This document shows, piece by piece, positions 54,923-63,419 of a stretch of DNA of 64,000 nt. Position numbers and translations under genes: made by a program. The notes beneath the pieces are model-generated. The model had not been told where the DNA came from. It made no database searches and worked only from the letters and a program-made list of their open reading frames with translations. Source of the stretch: Methylobacillus rhizosphaerae (GTDB taxonomy: Bacteria; Pseudomonadota; Gammaproteobacteria; Burkholderiales; Methylophilaceae); NCBI RefSeq assembly GCF_900187985.1, contig NZ_FZOA01000004.1:62001-126000 (forward strand), written 5' to 3'. Each line of letters starts with the position of its first letter. Within the stretch, counting starts at the first letter, position 1.

Positions 54923-55285
54923 TCAGAAATGATATTTCACGGTAACCAGAATTCAGCGTGGCGCTCCATAGTAGTAATAACCCGTACCTTGACCAAGGCT
55001 TGAATAGTATCGTTTATCAAACAAATGATTGATGGCCAAATTAATATCCGCATGGAAATTGATCAGGTATTGAGCGATCAGCCCAAAGATAGTCAAACCA
55101 CCTTGGTGGATAGTGTATCCGCTACCGGTGTAGTCATAGTCAACACTGCTCTGGAAACGAGCACCCCCACAGAAAAGTCGTGCTCGGGAAAGATATACCT
55201 GCTCCAGCTCACGCCGCCGCCAGAGCTGGATGCGTAAGACCTGCTCAAAAAGAGGAAGGGCCTGCAACATGGCAATAAAACTCAT
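54923..55285 (-). pseudogene. Decayed TonB-dependent siderophore receptor
   Basis: The frame from 55285 encodes the C-terminal end of a FhuE/FpvA-type receptor: SGYTIHQGGLTIFGLIAQY and INHLFDKRYYSSLGQGTGYYYYGAPR. A TGA at 54953-54955 stops it, and the frame beyond reads ILVTVKYHF then stop at 54923, the expected C-terminal strand with final Phe. The N-terminal ~600 residues (signal, plug, most strands) are missing; the first ~40 residues are unlike a receptor. A Fur-like palindrome sits just before the ATG. This looks like a receptor gene destroyed by a large internal deletion plus a nonsense change. Confidence 0.8.
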
Positions 55286-55288
55286 TAA

Positions 55289-55306
55289 TTAATAATGATT
55301 ATTATC
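55289..55306 (-). promoter_or_regulatory. Fur-like site before the decayed receptor
   Basis: AATAATGATTATT (55291-55303) is a perfect dyad and the wider minus-strand sequence GATAATAATCATTATTAA resembles the Fur box. It lies immediately upstream of the pseudogene start, consistent with a former iron-regulated promoter. Confidence 0.55.
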
Positions 55307-55364
55307 ACATTGGATATCCAGCAAGCAGAAGCCGACAGCGCACCACAAGAACGTAAACAGAAAT

Positions 55365-55393
55365 AAAAAAGGCTGGCAGAAATTCTGCCAGCC
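55365..55393 (-). terminator. Terminator of the FecI-type iron operon
   Basis: Read on the minus strand, GGCTGGCAG and its complement form a stem with a small AT-rich loop followed by TTTTTTATTT. It lies about 195 bp after the small membrane protein gene and ends that operon. Confidence 0.85.
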
Positions 55394-55456
55394 AAAAGGA
55401 AACACATTATTGGCGGAGAAAGTTAGATGCCAAGAATGCATGGCATCCATAATGAT

Positions 55457-55475
55457 CTAAATGAAAATCATTGTC
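55457..55475. promoter_or_regulatory. Fur-box-like sequence
   Basis: CTAAATGAAAATCATTGTC matches 14 of 19 positions of the GATAATGATAATCATTATC Fur consensus. It lies in the 3' region of the iron operon, upstream of the decayed receptor, so it may be a relic or control the divergent region. Confidence 0.5.
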
Positions 55476-55587
55476 AACAATGATGCAAGTAGGGTGATTC
55501 AGATAAGCTCCGTTTGCTCCCGAAAATCTTCATGTTTTGCCAGTATGGCATGCTGTGGCATGTCACAAGCCGCTTGAAATCCTGTGC

Positions 55588-55761
55588 TCATCGTTTAGGC
55601 CGCAACCAGTAGTGCCAGATCACGATCAGCGGCACTGCAAGGCTGGCCCAGGCAAGCCAATGCCAGATACCAATGCCAAGCAAGGCTGACAAGAGACCCA
55701 GTGTCGTGAGGATTGCCAGCAGGATAGGCCAGCCCCATATGTCGATAAACCGCTTGTTCAT
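55588..55761 (-). CDS. 57-residue membrane protein of the iron operon
   Basis: A short protein with two hydrophobic helices: MNKRFIDIWGWPILLAIL and TTLGLLSALLGIGIWHWLAWASLAVPLIVIWHYWLRPKR overlap into about residues 8-30 and 33-50. AAGGGAA lies about ten bases before the ATG. It follows the PepSY gene by 30 bp and precedes the operon terminator. It is below usual ORF cut-offs and the family is unknown to me; small membrane proteins of this kind are seen next to PepSY proteins. A longer frame shifted over the same region is spurious. Confidence 0.75.
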   Translation of the reverse strand: MNKRFIDIWGWPILLAILTTLGLLSALLGIGIWHWLAWASLAVPLIVIWHYWLRPKR

Positions 55762-55791
55762 ATCTTTGTTCCCTTATCCCCAATCCACATG

Positions 55792-56925
55792 TCAGGCCCT
55801 GGCCGCATGGTGCTGCTCCAGCTCCGCCAGGCGCTTTTCTGTATGTTTGCGGCGCTTGATCCAGAGATACAGGCCGCTGCCAAGCACTACGATGGTGATC
55901 AGGTCGAGCAGGGTCCAGATGATTTTCAGCGGCAAGCCGCCATAATCACCGAAGTGCAAGGGTTGGGACAGCAGCAGGGTTTTTACGTACCAGGGCATGT
56001 CGCGTGCGTCCGTCAGTTCAGTGGTCTGGGCATCCACCAGTGCCGGTTTGAGCAGGCGGGAAGTCACGGGCGTATTGCCTTTCATGAAGACGGTGTAATG
56101 GTGTGGACTGGAAAACATGCTGCCCGGGAAAGCAACAAAACTCACATGCATATCAGGAATCGCCTGTTTGGCGGTATCAATCGACGCTTGCAAGGAACCC
56201 AGTGTGGTAGGAACTGGCAAGTCCTTGTAAGGCGCGGTCATTTCCGCCATCTGGTCACTCTGCCAGACGAAGATCACGATCTGGCTCAGGGTATTGATGG
56301 TACCGGTCAATCCGACCACCAATGCCCAGACCAGAGTGGCAACGCCCAGCAGATTATGGATATCCAGCCATTTCAGGCGCGCCTGTTTTTCACGCCTGAT
56401 GGTGCCGAAATTCAGCCGCCGCATGAAAGGGTGGTACAAGACGATGCCGGAAATAATCGCTACCGCGAACAGCAAGCCCATAAAGCCGAGAAACAACATG
56501 CCGGGCAGTCCGGCAAACATGTCGACATGCAGTTTGAACATCACGTACATGAAGCCGCGGTCAGGTGGCGGCTCGTCCAGTACCTTGGCAGTACGACTGT
56601 CGATCAGTACGACCTTGGCGTCATCCGGGGGAGCATCCATGGTTTCAGCCATTGAGACCAGAGTCACATGAGGGTGTTCATCCTGCTCCCAGAACATGAA
56701 GCGGATGACATCCCCAGGCCGCTGCTTATGCGCAGCCTCGGCCACCTTGTCCAGGCTGGCATAGGGTGTATCTTCCGGCATGGGCGGTGCTTCCACTACA
56801 CCGGAAAGGTGCTCGATCTCTTCATGGAAGATCAAGGGCAGACCGGTAATGCACAGCATCAGTAAAAATGCCGTGCAGACCAGGCTGGTCCATTTATGTA
56901 CGAAATACCACTTCCTGATACTCAT
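55792..56925 (-). CDS. PepSY-associated transmembrane protein
   Basis: A 377-residue inner-membrane protein with the PepSY-TM pattern: N-terminal helix KWTSLVCTAFLLMLCITGLPLIFHEEIEHLSG, periplasmic PepSY part, helices around residues 140-165, KWLDIHNLLGVATLVWALVVGLTGTINTLS, and a C-terminal helix. Members likely act in siderophore or haem iron release. It is 27 bp after the receptor gene and is co-transcribed with it. Confidence 0.9.
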   Translation of the reverse strand: MSIRKWYFVHKWTSLVCTAFLLMLCITGLPLIFHEEIEHLSGVVEAPPMPEDTPYASLDKVAEAAHKQRPGDVIRFMFWEQDEHPHVTLVSMAETMDAPPDDAKVVLIDSRTAKVLDEPPPDRGFMYVMFKLHVDMFAGLPGMLFLGFMGLLFAVAIISGIVLYHPFMRRLNFGTIRREKQARLKWLDIHNLLGVATLVWALVVGLTGTINTLSQIVIFVWQSDQMAEMTAPYKDLPVPTTLGSLQASIDTAKQAIPDMHVSFVAFPGSMFSSPHHYTVFMKGNTPVTSRLLKPALVDAQTTELTDARDMPWYVKTLLLSQPLHFGDYGGLPLKIIWTLLDLITIVVLGSGLYLWIKRRKHTEKRLAELEQHHAARA

Positions 56926-56952
56926 CCTGTTCCTTTGAAGCAGATTATCCTG

Positions 56953-59403
56953 TTAGAAATCAACAGTGGCCGACAATAGCACAGTACGTGGTGTGCCAAG
57001 ATAAATGTAACCCTCGTTGGAGGTGTTCCAGAAATCCCGGTCAAACAGGTTCTCGACATTGGCCCGTAATGTCACCGGCGTGTCATTGAGGGTGGTCTTG
57101 TATCGCGCGCCGATATCAAAACGGGTCACACTGGGGATAGACAGCGTGTTTGCCTCGTTCACGTACTGCTTGCTGGTATGGATGACCCGGGCCGTCAACG
57201 TCAGTCCCTGGGCAAACACAGGGTCCCACTCGCTACCCAGGCTAACCTGCCAGTCCGGCACCCCAATCGCGGTATTGCCATTGAAATTACCACCTTCTGT
57301 CTTGACCAGTTTGCCCTGGCTATAGGCACCGCCACCCAATATCCGCACGCGGGAGTTCAATTCGCCAAAGACATTGAGTTCGATACCACGATTACGCTGT
57401 TCGCCGCTCACACGATATTCGTTACCAGTGGTAATCGCACTGGGTCGCTCAATTTCAAATAGGCTCAGTGTAGTGGCAACCCTGCCCCAATCCACCTTTA
57501 CGCCTGCTTCCTTCTGCTTGGTTTTGTAGGGAGAGAACATTTGTCCGGCATTGGTAGCTGGCGGCTGCGCGACTTGCCCCTGGCTCAACCCTTCAATGTA
57601 ATTGGCATATAACGCCACATTTTCTACCGGTTTGAACACAATGCCAGCAACCGGCGTCACAGCGCTCTTGTCGTATCCCTCACCAGATTTCTGGCCTGTA
57701 CCTATCACATAGTTCTGCTGTTCCACATTCTGGTGCCGCGCGCCCAGCGTCAGTTGCAAGCGGTCATCCATGAAGGATAAGGTATCAGCCAAGGCATAGC
57801 TGGTCAGTTCCATGGTGGTATATTTCAGTGTCTTGCCACGGAAACCACTGGTATCCGGCGTATCCCCATATACCGGGGAATAGAGGTTGTTGGTTTCAAA
57901 CAGTCCCACTCCCACAAAATGTATATCAGCATTTTGCGTCACACGGGTCACGCCTGCGCTGACCTGGTGCTTGACAGCCCCTGTCGAGAACTGGAACCTG
58001 CCGCCGATCTCTGCCGACCTTGAGCTCACATCATACAACTGCAAGGCTGCCGCGGAACTGAAGGTGCCATCCGCGCTGTCCAATGTGGGATTGCCTGCCA
58101 ACGCATCCATGCGGCTCTTGCGCGTGCCAAATCCCGCGTACACCGTTGCCTGGTCATTGATATCGTATTCGCCGCGCAGTACCACGGTACTGTCTTTCAT
58201 CTTGGAGTATCCATACCCGGGATAATTCAGCTTGTTATCAGGCGCGCTCGGCATCTTGGTCAATGTATTTCCCACGGAAAATTGCCTGACCACCACGCCA
58301 AGATTTTCCTGCTGATACATGATATCGGCGGACAAACGCAGGCGCTCGCCACGGTAATCCAGCGCCAGGCTGCCTACCGTCTCTTCCACATCCTGACGAT
58401 CTATGCGCATATCGCCCTTGCGGTAGGCGCCATTGAGGCGAATGCCGAACTCGTTGTTCTCACCAAACCGGCGGCCAAGGTCGGCATGACCGCCATAGAT
58501 GGAATCCGACATATAGCTCGCAGTGAACCTCGTCAGGGGCTGGTCTGCCGCACGCTTAGGCACCACATTGATACTGCCGCCCACATTGCCGCTTGGCGGC
58601 ATGCCATTGAGCAAGGCACTTGGACCTTTCAGCACTTCCACGCGCTCTGCCATTTCCACTGGCACACGATAAAAAGGCATCAATCCATACATGCCATTGA
58701 AGGCCAAATCCTGGCTGGAGACAGTAAAGCCACGGATGGAGAAATCTTCGTTGATATTAGTACGCGCACTGGCCTGCCTGACAGAAGGATCACTCTGCAA
58801 CAGGTCGCCGATACTGCGCGCCTGCTGGTTTTCTATCATATCGGACGTATAGTTGGTGGCATTGAATGGCAGATCCATGAAGTCACGCTGCCCCAGCAAG
58901 CCCGCACGCCCGCCACGGGCAACCTGCATCCCGGGATACTCCGGGCTTAACTCGCCCTGCCTCTCAGCACTGGCTGATACTGCCACTTCCGGCAGGGTCG
59001 TCGTTGCATCACCCGTGGCACGAGGAAGTTGCAGGGCCTTCTGCAGTTTGTAACTGCCGTTATCCTGCACCACCGCCTGTAACCCGCTACCGGCAAGAAT
59101 AGCATCCAGGCCCGGCCTCAGTTCATATGTGCCATTCAGCCCGCGGCTTTGCCTGCCTTCGGTCAACCTGCCATCAATCACCAGCAATATCCCGGTTTCC
59201 TTGGCATAGGTATTCAGCACCTGGTCCAGCGGGCCTGCCGCAATATTGAAATTCCTGCCGGCCTGGCTGATTTGCCCAGCTTCAGCCCTGGCCTGTGGTG
59301 CCAATGCCAGCGTGATCATTCCGGAGGCCAGCAATGCTGCTGCCAGTTGTCGAGTAGCTAATGGGCGGGCTAATGTCCGGCAATCGTTTTGGTCCAGCAT
59401 CAT
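56953..59403 (-). CDS. TonB-dependent siderophore receptor with signalling domain (FecA/FpvA type)
   Basis: An 816-residue outer membrane receptor. After a signal peptide ending near ARA comes an N-terminal STN signalling domain (FNIAAGPLDQVLNTYAKETGILLVIDGRLTEG..., about residues 50-120), then a plug (SIGDLLQSDPSVRQASARTNINEDFSIRGF) and a barrel ending in Phe (VLLSATVDF). The STN domain signals to the FecR gene product encoded just upstream. The ligand is a ferric siderophore, type unknown. It heads a three-gene transcript with the PepSY and small membrane genes. Confidence 0.94.
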   Translation of the reverse strand: MMLDQNDCRTLARPLATRQLAAALLASGMITLALAPQARAEAGQISQAGRNFNIAAGPLDQVLNTYAKETGILLVIDGRLTEGRQSRGLNGTYELRPGLDAILAGSGLQAVVQDNGSYKLQKALQLPRATGDATTTLPEVAVSASAERQGELSPEYPGMQVARGGRAGLLGQRDFMDLPFNATNYTSDMIENQQARSIGDLLQSDPSVRQASARTNINEDFSIRGFTVSSQDLAFNGMYGLMPFYRVPVEMAERVEVLKGPSALLNGMPPSGNVGGSINVVPKRAADQPLTRFTASYMSDSIYGGHADLGRRFGENNEFGIRLNGAYRKGDMRIDRQDVEETVGSLALDYRGERLRLSADIMYQQENLGVVVRQFSVGNTLTKMPSAPDNKLNYPGYGYSKMKDSTVVLRGEYDINDQATVYAGFGTRKSRMDALAGNPTLDSADGTFSSAAALQLYDVSSRSAEIGGRFQFSTGAVKHQVSAGVTRVTQNADIHFVGVGLFETNNLYSPVYGDTPDTSGFRGKTLKYTTMELTSYALADTLSFMDDRLQLTLGARHQNVEQQNYVIGTGQKSGEGYDKSAVTPVAGIVFKPVENVALYANYIEGLSQGQVAQPPATNAGQMFSPYKTKQKEAGVKVDWGRVATTLSLFEIERPSAITTGNEYRVSGEQRNRGIELNVFGELNSRVRILGGGAYSQGKLVKTEGGNFNGNTAIGVPDWQVSLGSEWDPVFAQGLTLTARVIHTSKQYVNEANTLSIPSVTRFDIGARYKTTLNDTPVTLRANVENLFDRDFWNTSNEGYIYLGTPRTVLLSATVDF

Positions 59404-59503
59404 GGTTCCTTTTTCGAGAAAGTAGGTGTTACTCCTATCCCGGACGAGAACGCAAAAGTGCTACACATACAGCAAAAATTTTCTGCATATACCCACGGCA
59501 TAC

Positions 59504-60448
59504 TCACAAGGCATGCACGGATACCCAGTAGCGCGAGAAATAACTGATGCGCAAAGGTAGTGCCTGCAAGAGGGATTCCAGTATCCTGTCCGTATCAGGC
59601 AACGGAAATACACCGGACACCACCATATTGGCAACGGCAGCATCACAACGGATGACACCTGCGCGATAACGGTTCAGTTCATCAAGAAAATCTCCCAGCC
59701 GCATGCGTTCCGCCACCAGCCTCCCTTCCAGCCAGGTTGCCTCGGCTCCATTCGGCATGGTTTCCGTTACAGCGTGACTTGAAAATCCGGCCTGCAGGCC
59801 ACTGGCCAGCATATAATCCGCCGCCCCATGGGTCGGTATCAGTCTGGCGGCACCTTCCTGTGCCGACACCCATGTTTCATCCGCCCGCACACGCATATTG
59901 AGCCTGGAACCAAGTGCCTGGGCTGTTCCATGGCGGGTCTGGATAAAAAGGGGATGCGCCCCAGGAGCAACCGCAATATGAATTTCTCCGCGATGCAGCA
60001 ATAATCGCCGTTCCATGGCATTGAACTCGATATCCACAGCGGTGGAAGTATTCAGACTGAGACGGCTGCCATCCGCCAGGAGCAGGTGCTGCTGCTCACC
60101 GGCATGGGTATGGTGGTCTGCCGACCAGTCCTGCCAGATATCCGTGTGACGCGCCAACGGCACCATGCCAGCGGCAAGCGTTCCGACAGCGAGCACCTGC
60201 AACAACCGCCTGCGCTTGGTTGCCTGCGGTTTATCGCGTAACAGTGCGGCTGCCGGCACCCGCAACTCCTGCAGGGTATGCTGCATGGTAGCCAATCCAT
60301 CCCACGCCTGCTGATGTTGCTCATTGGCAGCAAGCCAGATTTCGAACGCTCGCTGCTCTGCCGCTGTCACTTCTCCCGACCACAGGACAACCTGCCATTC
60401 CAGCGCTTGTTGCTGCAAAGCGGTATCGTTCACGCCATCTCCATGCAA
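59504..60448 (-). CDS. fecR: FecR-type anti-sigma regulator
   Basis: A 314-residue bitopic protein: N-terminal cytoplasmic DUF4880 domain (QALEWQVVLWSGEVTAAEQRAFEIWLAANEQHQQAWDGL), one transmembrane helix (about residues 88-105) and a periplasmic FecR domain (TAVDIEFNAMERRLLLHRGEIHIAVA). It relays the receptor signal to the sigma factor. It overlaps the fecI gene by 19 bp. Confidence 0.93.
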   Translation of the reverse strand: MHGDGVNDTALQQQALEWQVVLWSGEVTAAEQRAFEIWLAANEQHQQAWDGLATMQHTLQELRVPAAALLRDKPQATKRRRLLQVLAVGTLAAGMVPLARHTDIWQDWSADHHTHAGEQQHLLLADGSRLSLNTSTAVDIEFNAMERRLLLHRGEIHIAVAPGAHPLFIQTRHGTAQALGSRLNMRVRADETWVSAQEGAARLIPTHGAADYMLASGLQAGFSSHAVTETMPNGAEATWLEGRLVAERMRLGDFLDELNRYRAGVIRCDAAVANMVVSGVFPLPDTDRILESLLQALPLRISYFSRYWVSVHAL

Positions 60449-60933
60449 ACCTGTGCCGCCTTGAGCATATATTTACGCACGGCAGCCACAGAAATACCGA
60501 GATGAACAGCAATTTCGCTATAGGTCAGGCCATCCAAGCGCGACAGCAGAAAAGTCTCCCGGACTTTATGCGGCAACTGATCCAGCAGCTGGTCCAATTG
60601 AATCAGGCTTTGCAGCACTATGGCCTGCTGTTCTGGGGAAGGAGCCTCTGGCAGTGGCAATTGCAACAACCACTCATGATAGGCCCGCTCCAGATGGCGG
60701 CGGCGATAGAGATCCGTTACCAGGCCCTTGGCGATCTGGGTCAGGTAAGCCCGCGATTGCTCGGGAAGCGGCATCCTGCCGGACACGATCAGACGTACAA
60801 AAGTGTCCTGCGTGACATCAGCCGCTGTATGCTGGCACCCAAGCTTCCTGCGCAACCAGGCGTACAACCATCCGTGATGATGGGTATACAACTGTCGCGC
60901 CAGATCGGAAATCAGGGAATGCTTGGTAGACAT
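60430..60933 (-). CDS. fecI: FecI-type ECF sigma factor
   Basis: A 167-residue ECF sigma-70 factor with region 2 (LYAWLRRKLGCQHTAADVTQDTFVRLI) and region 4 (LPHKVRETFLLSRLDGLTYSEIAVHLGISVAAVRKYMLKA). It would direct RNA polymerase to the receptor operon on siderophore signalling through FecR. A Fur-like site lies 41 bp upstream. Confidence 0.94.
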   Translation of the reverse strand: MSTKHSLISDLARQLYTHHHGWLYAWLRRKLGCQHTAADVTQDTFVRLIVSGRMPLPEQSRAYLTQIAKGLVTDLYRRRHLERAYHEWLLQLPLPEAPSPEQQAIVLQSLIQLDQLLDQLPHKVRETFLLSRLDGLTYSEIAVHLGISVAAVRKYMLKAAQVCMEMA

Positions 60934-60973
60934 GGTAATGCCATGGGCGGCAGACCTCAGCTGAGCAATAGGG

Positions 60974-60990
60974 AATAATTCTCATTATTG
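60974..60990 (-). promoter_or_regulatory. Fur box upstream of fecI
   Basis: AATAATTCTCATTATTG (plus strand) reads CAATAATGAGAATTATT on the minus strand, a good Fur-box match, in the 99-bp gap between the Sel1 gene and fecI. Iron repression of the sigma/anti-sigma pair is the usual arrangement. Confidence 0.65.
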
Positions 60991-61032
60991 TCCAATTGCT
61001 GCCGCTTGGCAATCCAGTCCGCCTGATCCTGG

Positions 61033-61950
61033 TCAACTAAGACGGAGATTCACAGCAAGCTCGCGCTGTGCCTGCGCATGCCCCTGCGCAGCGGCCTGCT
61101 GCAGCCACTGACGTCCCAGCGAGATACTGGCCATATCAGGCTGGGCCAGCATCGCCCGGGCATAAGTATACATATCGTTGACATCGCCCTGGCGCGCACA
61201 CTTGAGCAGCGCTTCCCGCGCAACCTGACGCAGGCTGGCATGTGGGTGCTGCTGCAGGTTGATGGCCATGGTCCGCGAGAATGCCAGGTGTGCGCCGTCC
61301 AGCGCCTTGCGCATCCATTCGGCTGCCTGCGCCGGGTTCCCGCGTTCCTCCAGCATCAAGGCATAGTTGTACTGTCCACGAAAATCCCCTGCGTCAGCAG
61401 AACGTCGATAGAACTCGAACGCCTGTTCCTTATCCTGTGTTCCGAGCCAACCTTCTTCAAAAAAGCGTCCGACGACACCCAGGGACTTGGCGTGCCCGAG
61501 CGACGCCGCCTGTTGGTACCAGTCAAAAGCTACTGCTTCATCTTTTTCCACACCTTGGCCATGCAACAGCAGATTGGCATAGTTATACATACCCCAATCC
61601 AGCCCCTGATTGGCTGCCATGCGGAACCAGTATGCCGCACAAGCATGGTCTACCAGGCCACCCCAGCCCTGGTCATATGCACGCCCCAGCATATTCATGC
61701 CCATCAGGTCGCCGGCCTCTGCCGCCTTGCGGAACCATATCCTTGCCTGCTTCGGGTCTGGTGCCAGGCCGTGTCCATCGAGATATGCCTGCCCCAGCAG
61801 GACTTGAGCTTCTGCAACACCTTGTTCAGCCAGCGCCTGTATCCATTGCACTGCCTCTTCCGGCGCACCAGCAAGCCGCTGCTTCAACTCTTCTGTCGTA
61901 AGTTTCTTGAGATGTTCCGGGGTAGGGGCTAAGGAATGGCTGGCAGACAT
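61033..61950 (-). CDS. Sel1-like repeat protein
   Basis: A 305-residue protein made of Sel1/TPR-like repeats, for example AQVLLGQAYLDGHGLAPDPKQARIWFRKAAEAGD, MLGRAYDQGWGG, YNYANLLLHGQGVEKDEAVAFDWYQQAASLG and VVGRFFEEGWLGTQDKEQAFEFYRRSADAGD. No signal peptide is seen, so likely a cytoplasmic scaffold. It stands upstream of fecI on the same strand; Sel1 genes often neighbour siderophore receptor systems, but the role is unknown. Confidence 0.88.
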   Translation of the reverse strand: MSASHSLAPTPEHLKKLTTEELKQRLAGAPEEAVQWIQALAEQGVAEAQVLLGQAYLDGHGLAPDPKQARIWFRKAAEAGDLMGMNMLGRAYDQGWGGLVDHACAAYWFRMAANQGLDWGMYNYANLLLHGQGVEKDEAVAFDWYQQAASLGHAKSLGVVGRFFEEGWLGTQDKEQAFEFYRRSADAGDFRGQYNYALMLEERGNPAQAAEWMRKALDGAHLAFSRTMAINLQQHPHASLRQVAREALLKCARQGDVNDMYTYARAMLAQPDMASISLGRQWLQQAAAQGHAQAQRELAVNLRLS

Positions 61951-62035
61951 GCTAATTGAGAACAGGAATTAATCAGGTGATGACTATACACCAATTCCTG
62001 CAGTCATACCTGACTGACGCATCCCTGCGCACTAT

Positions 62036-63418
62036 TCAGTGAATTTTCCGCTCCCATCCGCCTCCCAGTGCCCGGTACAAATCAACAGAGGCCTGCAGGC
62101 GTTGCTGCTGTACCTGCAGGCTAAGGTCCTGTGCTGAAAACAAGGTACGTTGCGTATCCAGCAGAGTCAGCATGGTTTCCGCGCCGGCCTGGTAGCGCGA
62201 CTGGGCAGAGGCAAATGCACGTCCAGCATGTTCCAGTGCTGTTGCCTGGGCCAAGGCCTGCTGGTCCAGACCAGCAATGCGGTTGAGGGCCGCTTCCACA
62301 TCCCCGAGTGCTGCCACGATAGCCTGCCGGTAGTTGGCCAGCAGCTCCTCCCGCCGGGCAATCGCATAATCACGCTGGGCAGCCAGGCGCCCGGCATTGA
62401 AGATAGGAGCGGTCAGCCCGGCTGCAAGGCTATACAAGGGTCTGTCAAGAAAGCTGCGCAAGTGCTCACTACTCCCATAAACTCCGCCACTCAAGGTAAT
62501 ACTGGGCAACATGACTGCCCGGGCAACCTCGATATCCGCATTGGCAGCCAGCAATGCTGCTTCAGCACTGGCAATGTCCGGCCGGCGCGTCAACAGAGTG
62601 ACAGGCAAGCCGGCGCGCGCATCCGGAACCTGTACATCGAGCAGTCTGCTGCTGCCCACAAGCCTGTCCGTCAAAGGTTGAGACAATAGGGTAGCCAATA
62701 TGGTCTCGGCATTACCCTGCTGTTGCTGCAACTGCGCCAGCTCACGATGCTGGGCCGCCACCAGCCCTTGCTGCTGGGAAAGTTCGACCTGGTTGGCCGC
62801 GCCAGCATAGTACCTGGACTCGACTAAGACCAGCACTTGCTCGGCATTTGCCAGGTTCTGGCGGGCAATTTCCGTACGACCACGCAGTCCCGCGACTTCC
62901 AGCCATGTATTGGCAACACTGGCAGTAATGGTGAGGCGCATACTGTCACGGTCAAATTCACTCTGCTGAAGACGTGCCAGCGCTCCCTGGTAAGCCACAC
63001 GATTCTTACCCCAGAAGTCAATTTCATAGCTGGCCGCCAACCCTGTTGAATACGTACTGAGCGTTGCAGCGTTGCTACCTCCCAATGGTCGTTGGCGCCC
63101 AATACCGGCTGTCGCTGTCACTTCAGGCAACAGTGGTGCTCCTGCCATGATAGCCAGCTTTTGTGCCTGACTCACGCGGGCCACTGCAGCGACCAGGTCG
63201 TAATTCGCAGTCTGGGACTGCTGGATCAGTGCAAGCAGTTCCGCACTGCCAAATCCTCGCCACCAGGCTTCATCCAATGTGGCGCCACCTGCACTGACCT
63301 GGTTGTGCCATTGCTGCGGCATCTGTGCCAGCCCGTCATCAGGGTTCGGCTGCAAAGGTGCGACACTGCTGCAAGCAGCCAATAACAGCAGCAGACAAAA
63401 TAAAGTGGGGGTTCTCAT
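62036..63418 (-). CDS. RND/ABC efflux outer membrane lipoprotein (NodT family)
   Basis: A 460-residue TolC-type outer membrane channel. The signal ends in the lipobox LAAC (MRTPTLFCLLLLLAAC), as in OprM/NodT proteins. Two OEP repeats follow (SAELLALIQQSQTANYDLVAAVARVSQAQ and DIASAEAALLAANADIEVARAVMLPSITLSGG). The ATG at 63418 lies just after the macB stop; an ATG nine bases earlier overlaps that stop. It completes a MacAB-type tripartite pump with the adjacent gene. Confidence 0.92.
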   Translation of the reverse strand: MRTPTLFCLLLLLAACSSVAPLQPNPDDGLAQMPQQWHNQVSAGGATLDEAWWRGFGSAELLALIQQSQTANYDLVAAVARVSQAQKLAIMAGAPLLPEVTATAGIGRQRPLGGSNAATLSTYSTGLAASYEIDFWGKNRVAYQGALARLQQSEFDRDSMRLTITASVANTWLEVAGLRGRTEIARQNLANAEQVLVLVESRYYAGAANQVELSQQQGLVAAQHRELAQLQQQQGNAETILATLLSQPLTDRLVGSSRLLDVQVPDARAGLPVTLLTRRPDIASAEAALLAANADIEVARAVMLPSITLSGGVYGSSEHLRSFLDRPLYSLAAGLTAPIFNAGRLAAQRDYAIARREELLANYRQAIVAALGDVEAALNRIAGLDQQALAQATALEHAGRAFASAQSRYQAGAETMLTLLDTQRTLFSAQDLSLQVQQQRLQASVDLYRALGGGWERKIH

Positions 63419-63419
63419 A

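Noticed and set aside
55789-56655. 288-codon open frame on the plus strand
   Set aside because: Antisense to the PepSY protein at 55792-56925, with no domain of its own.
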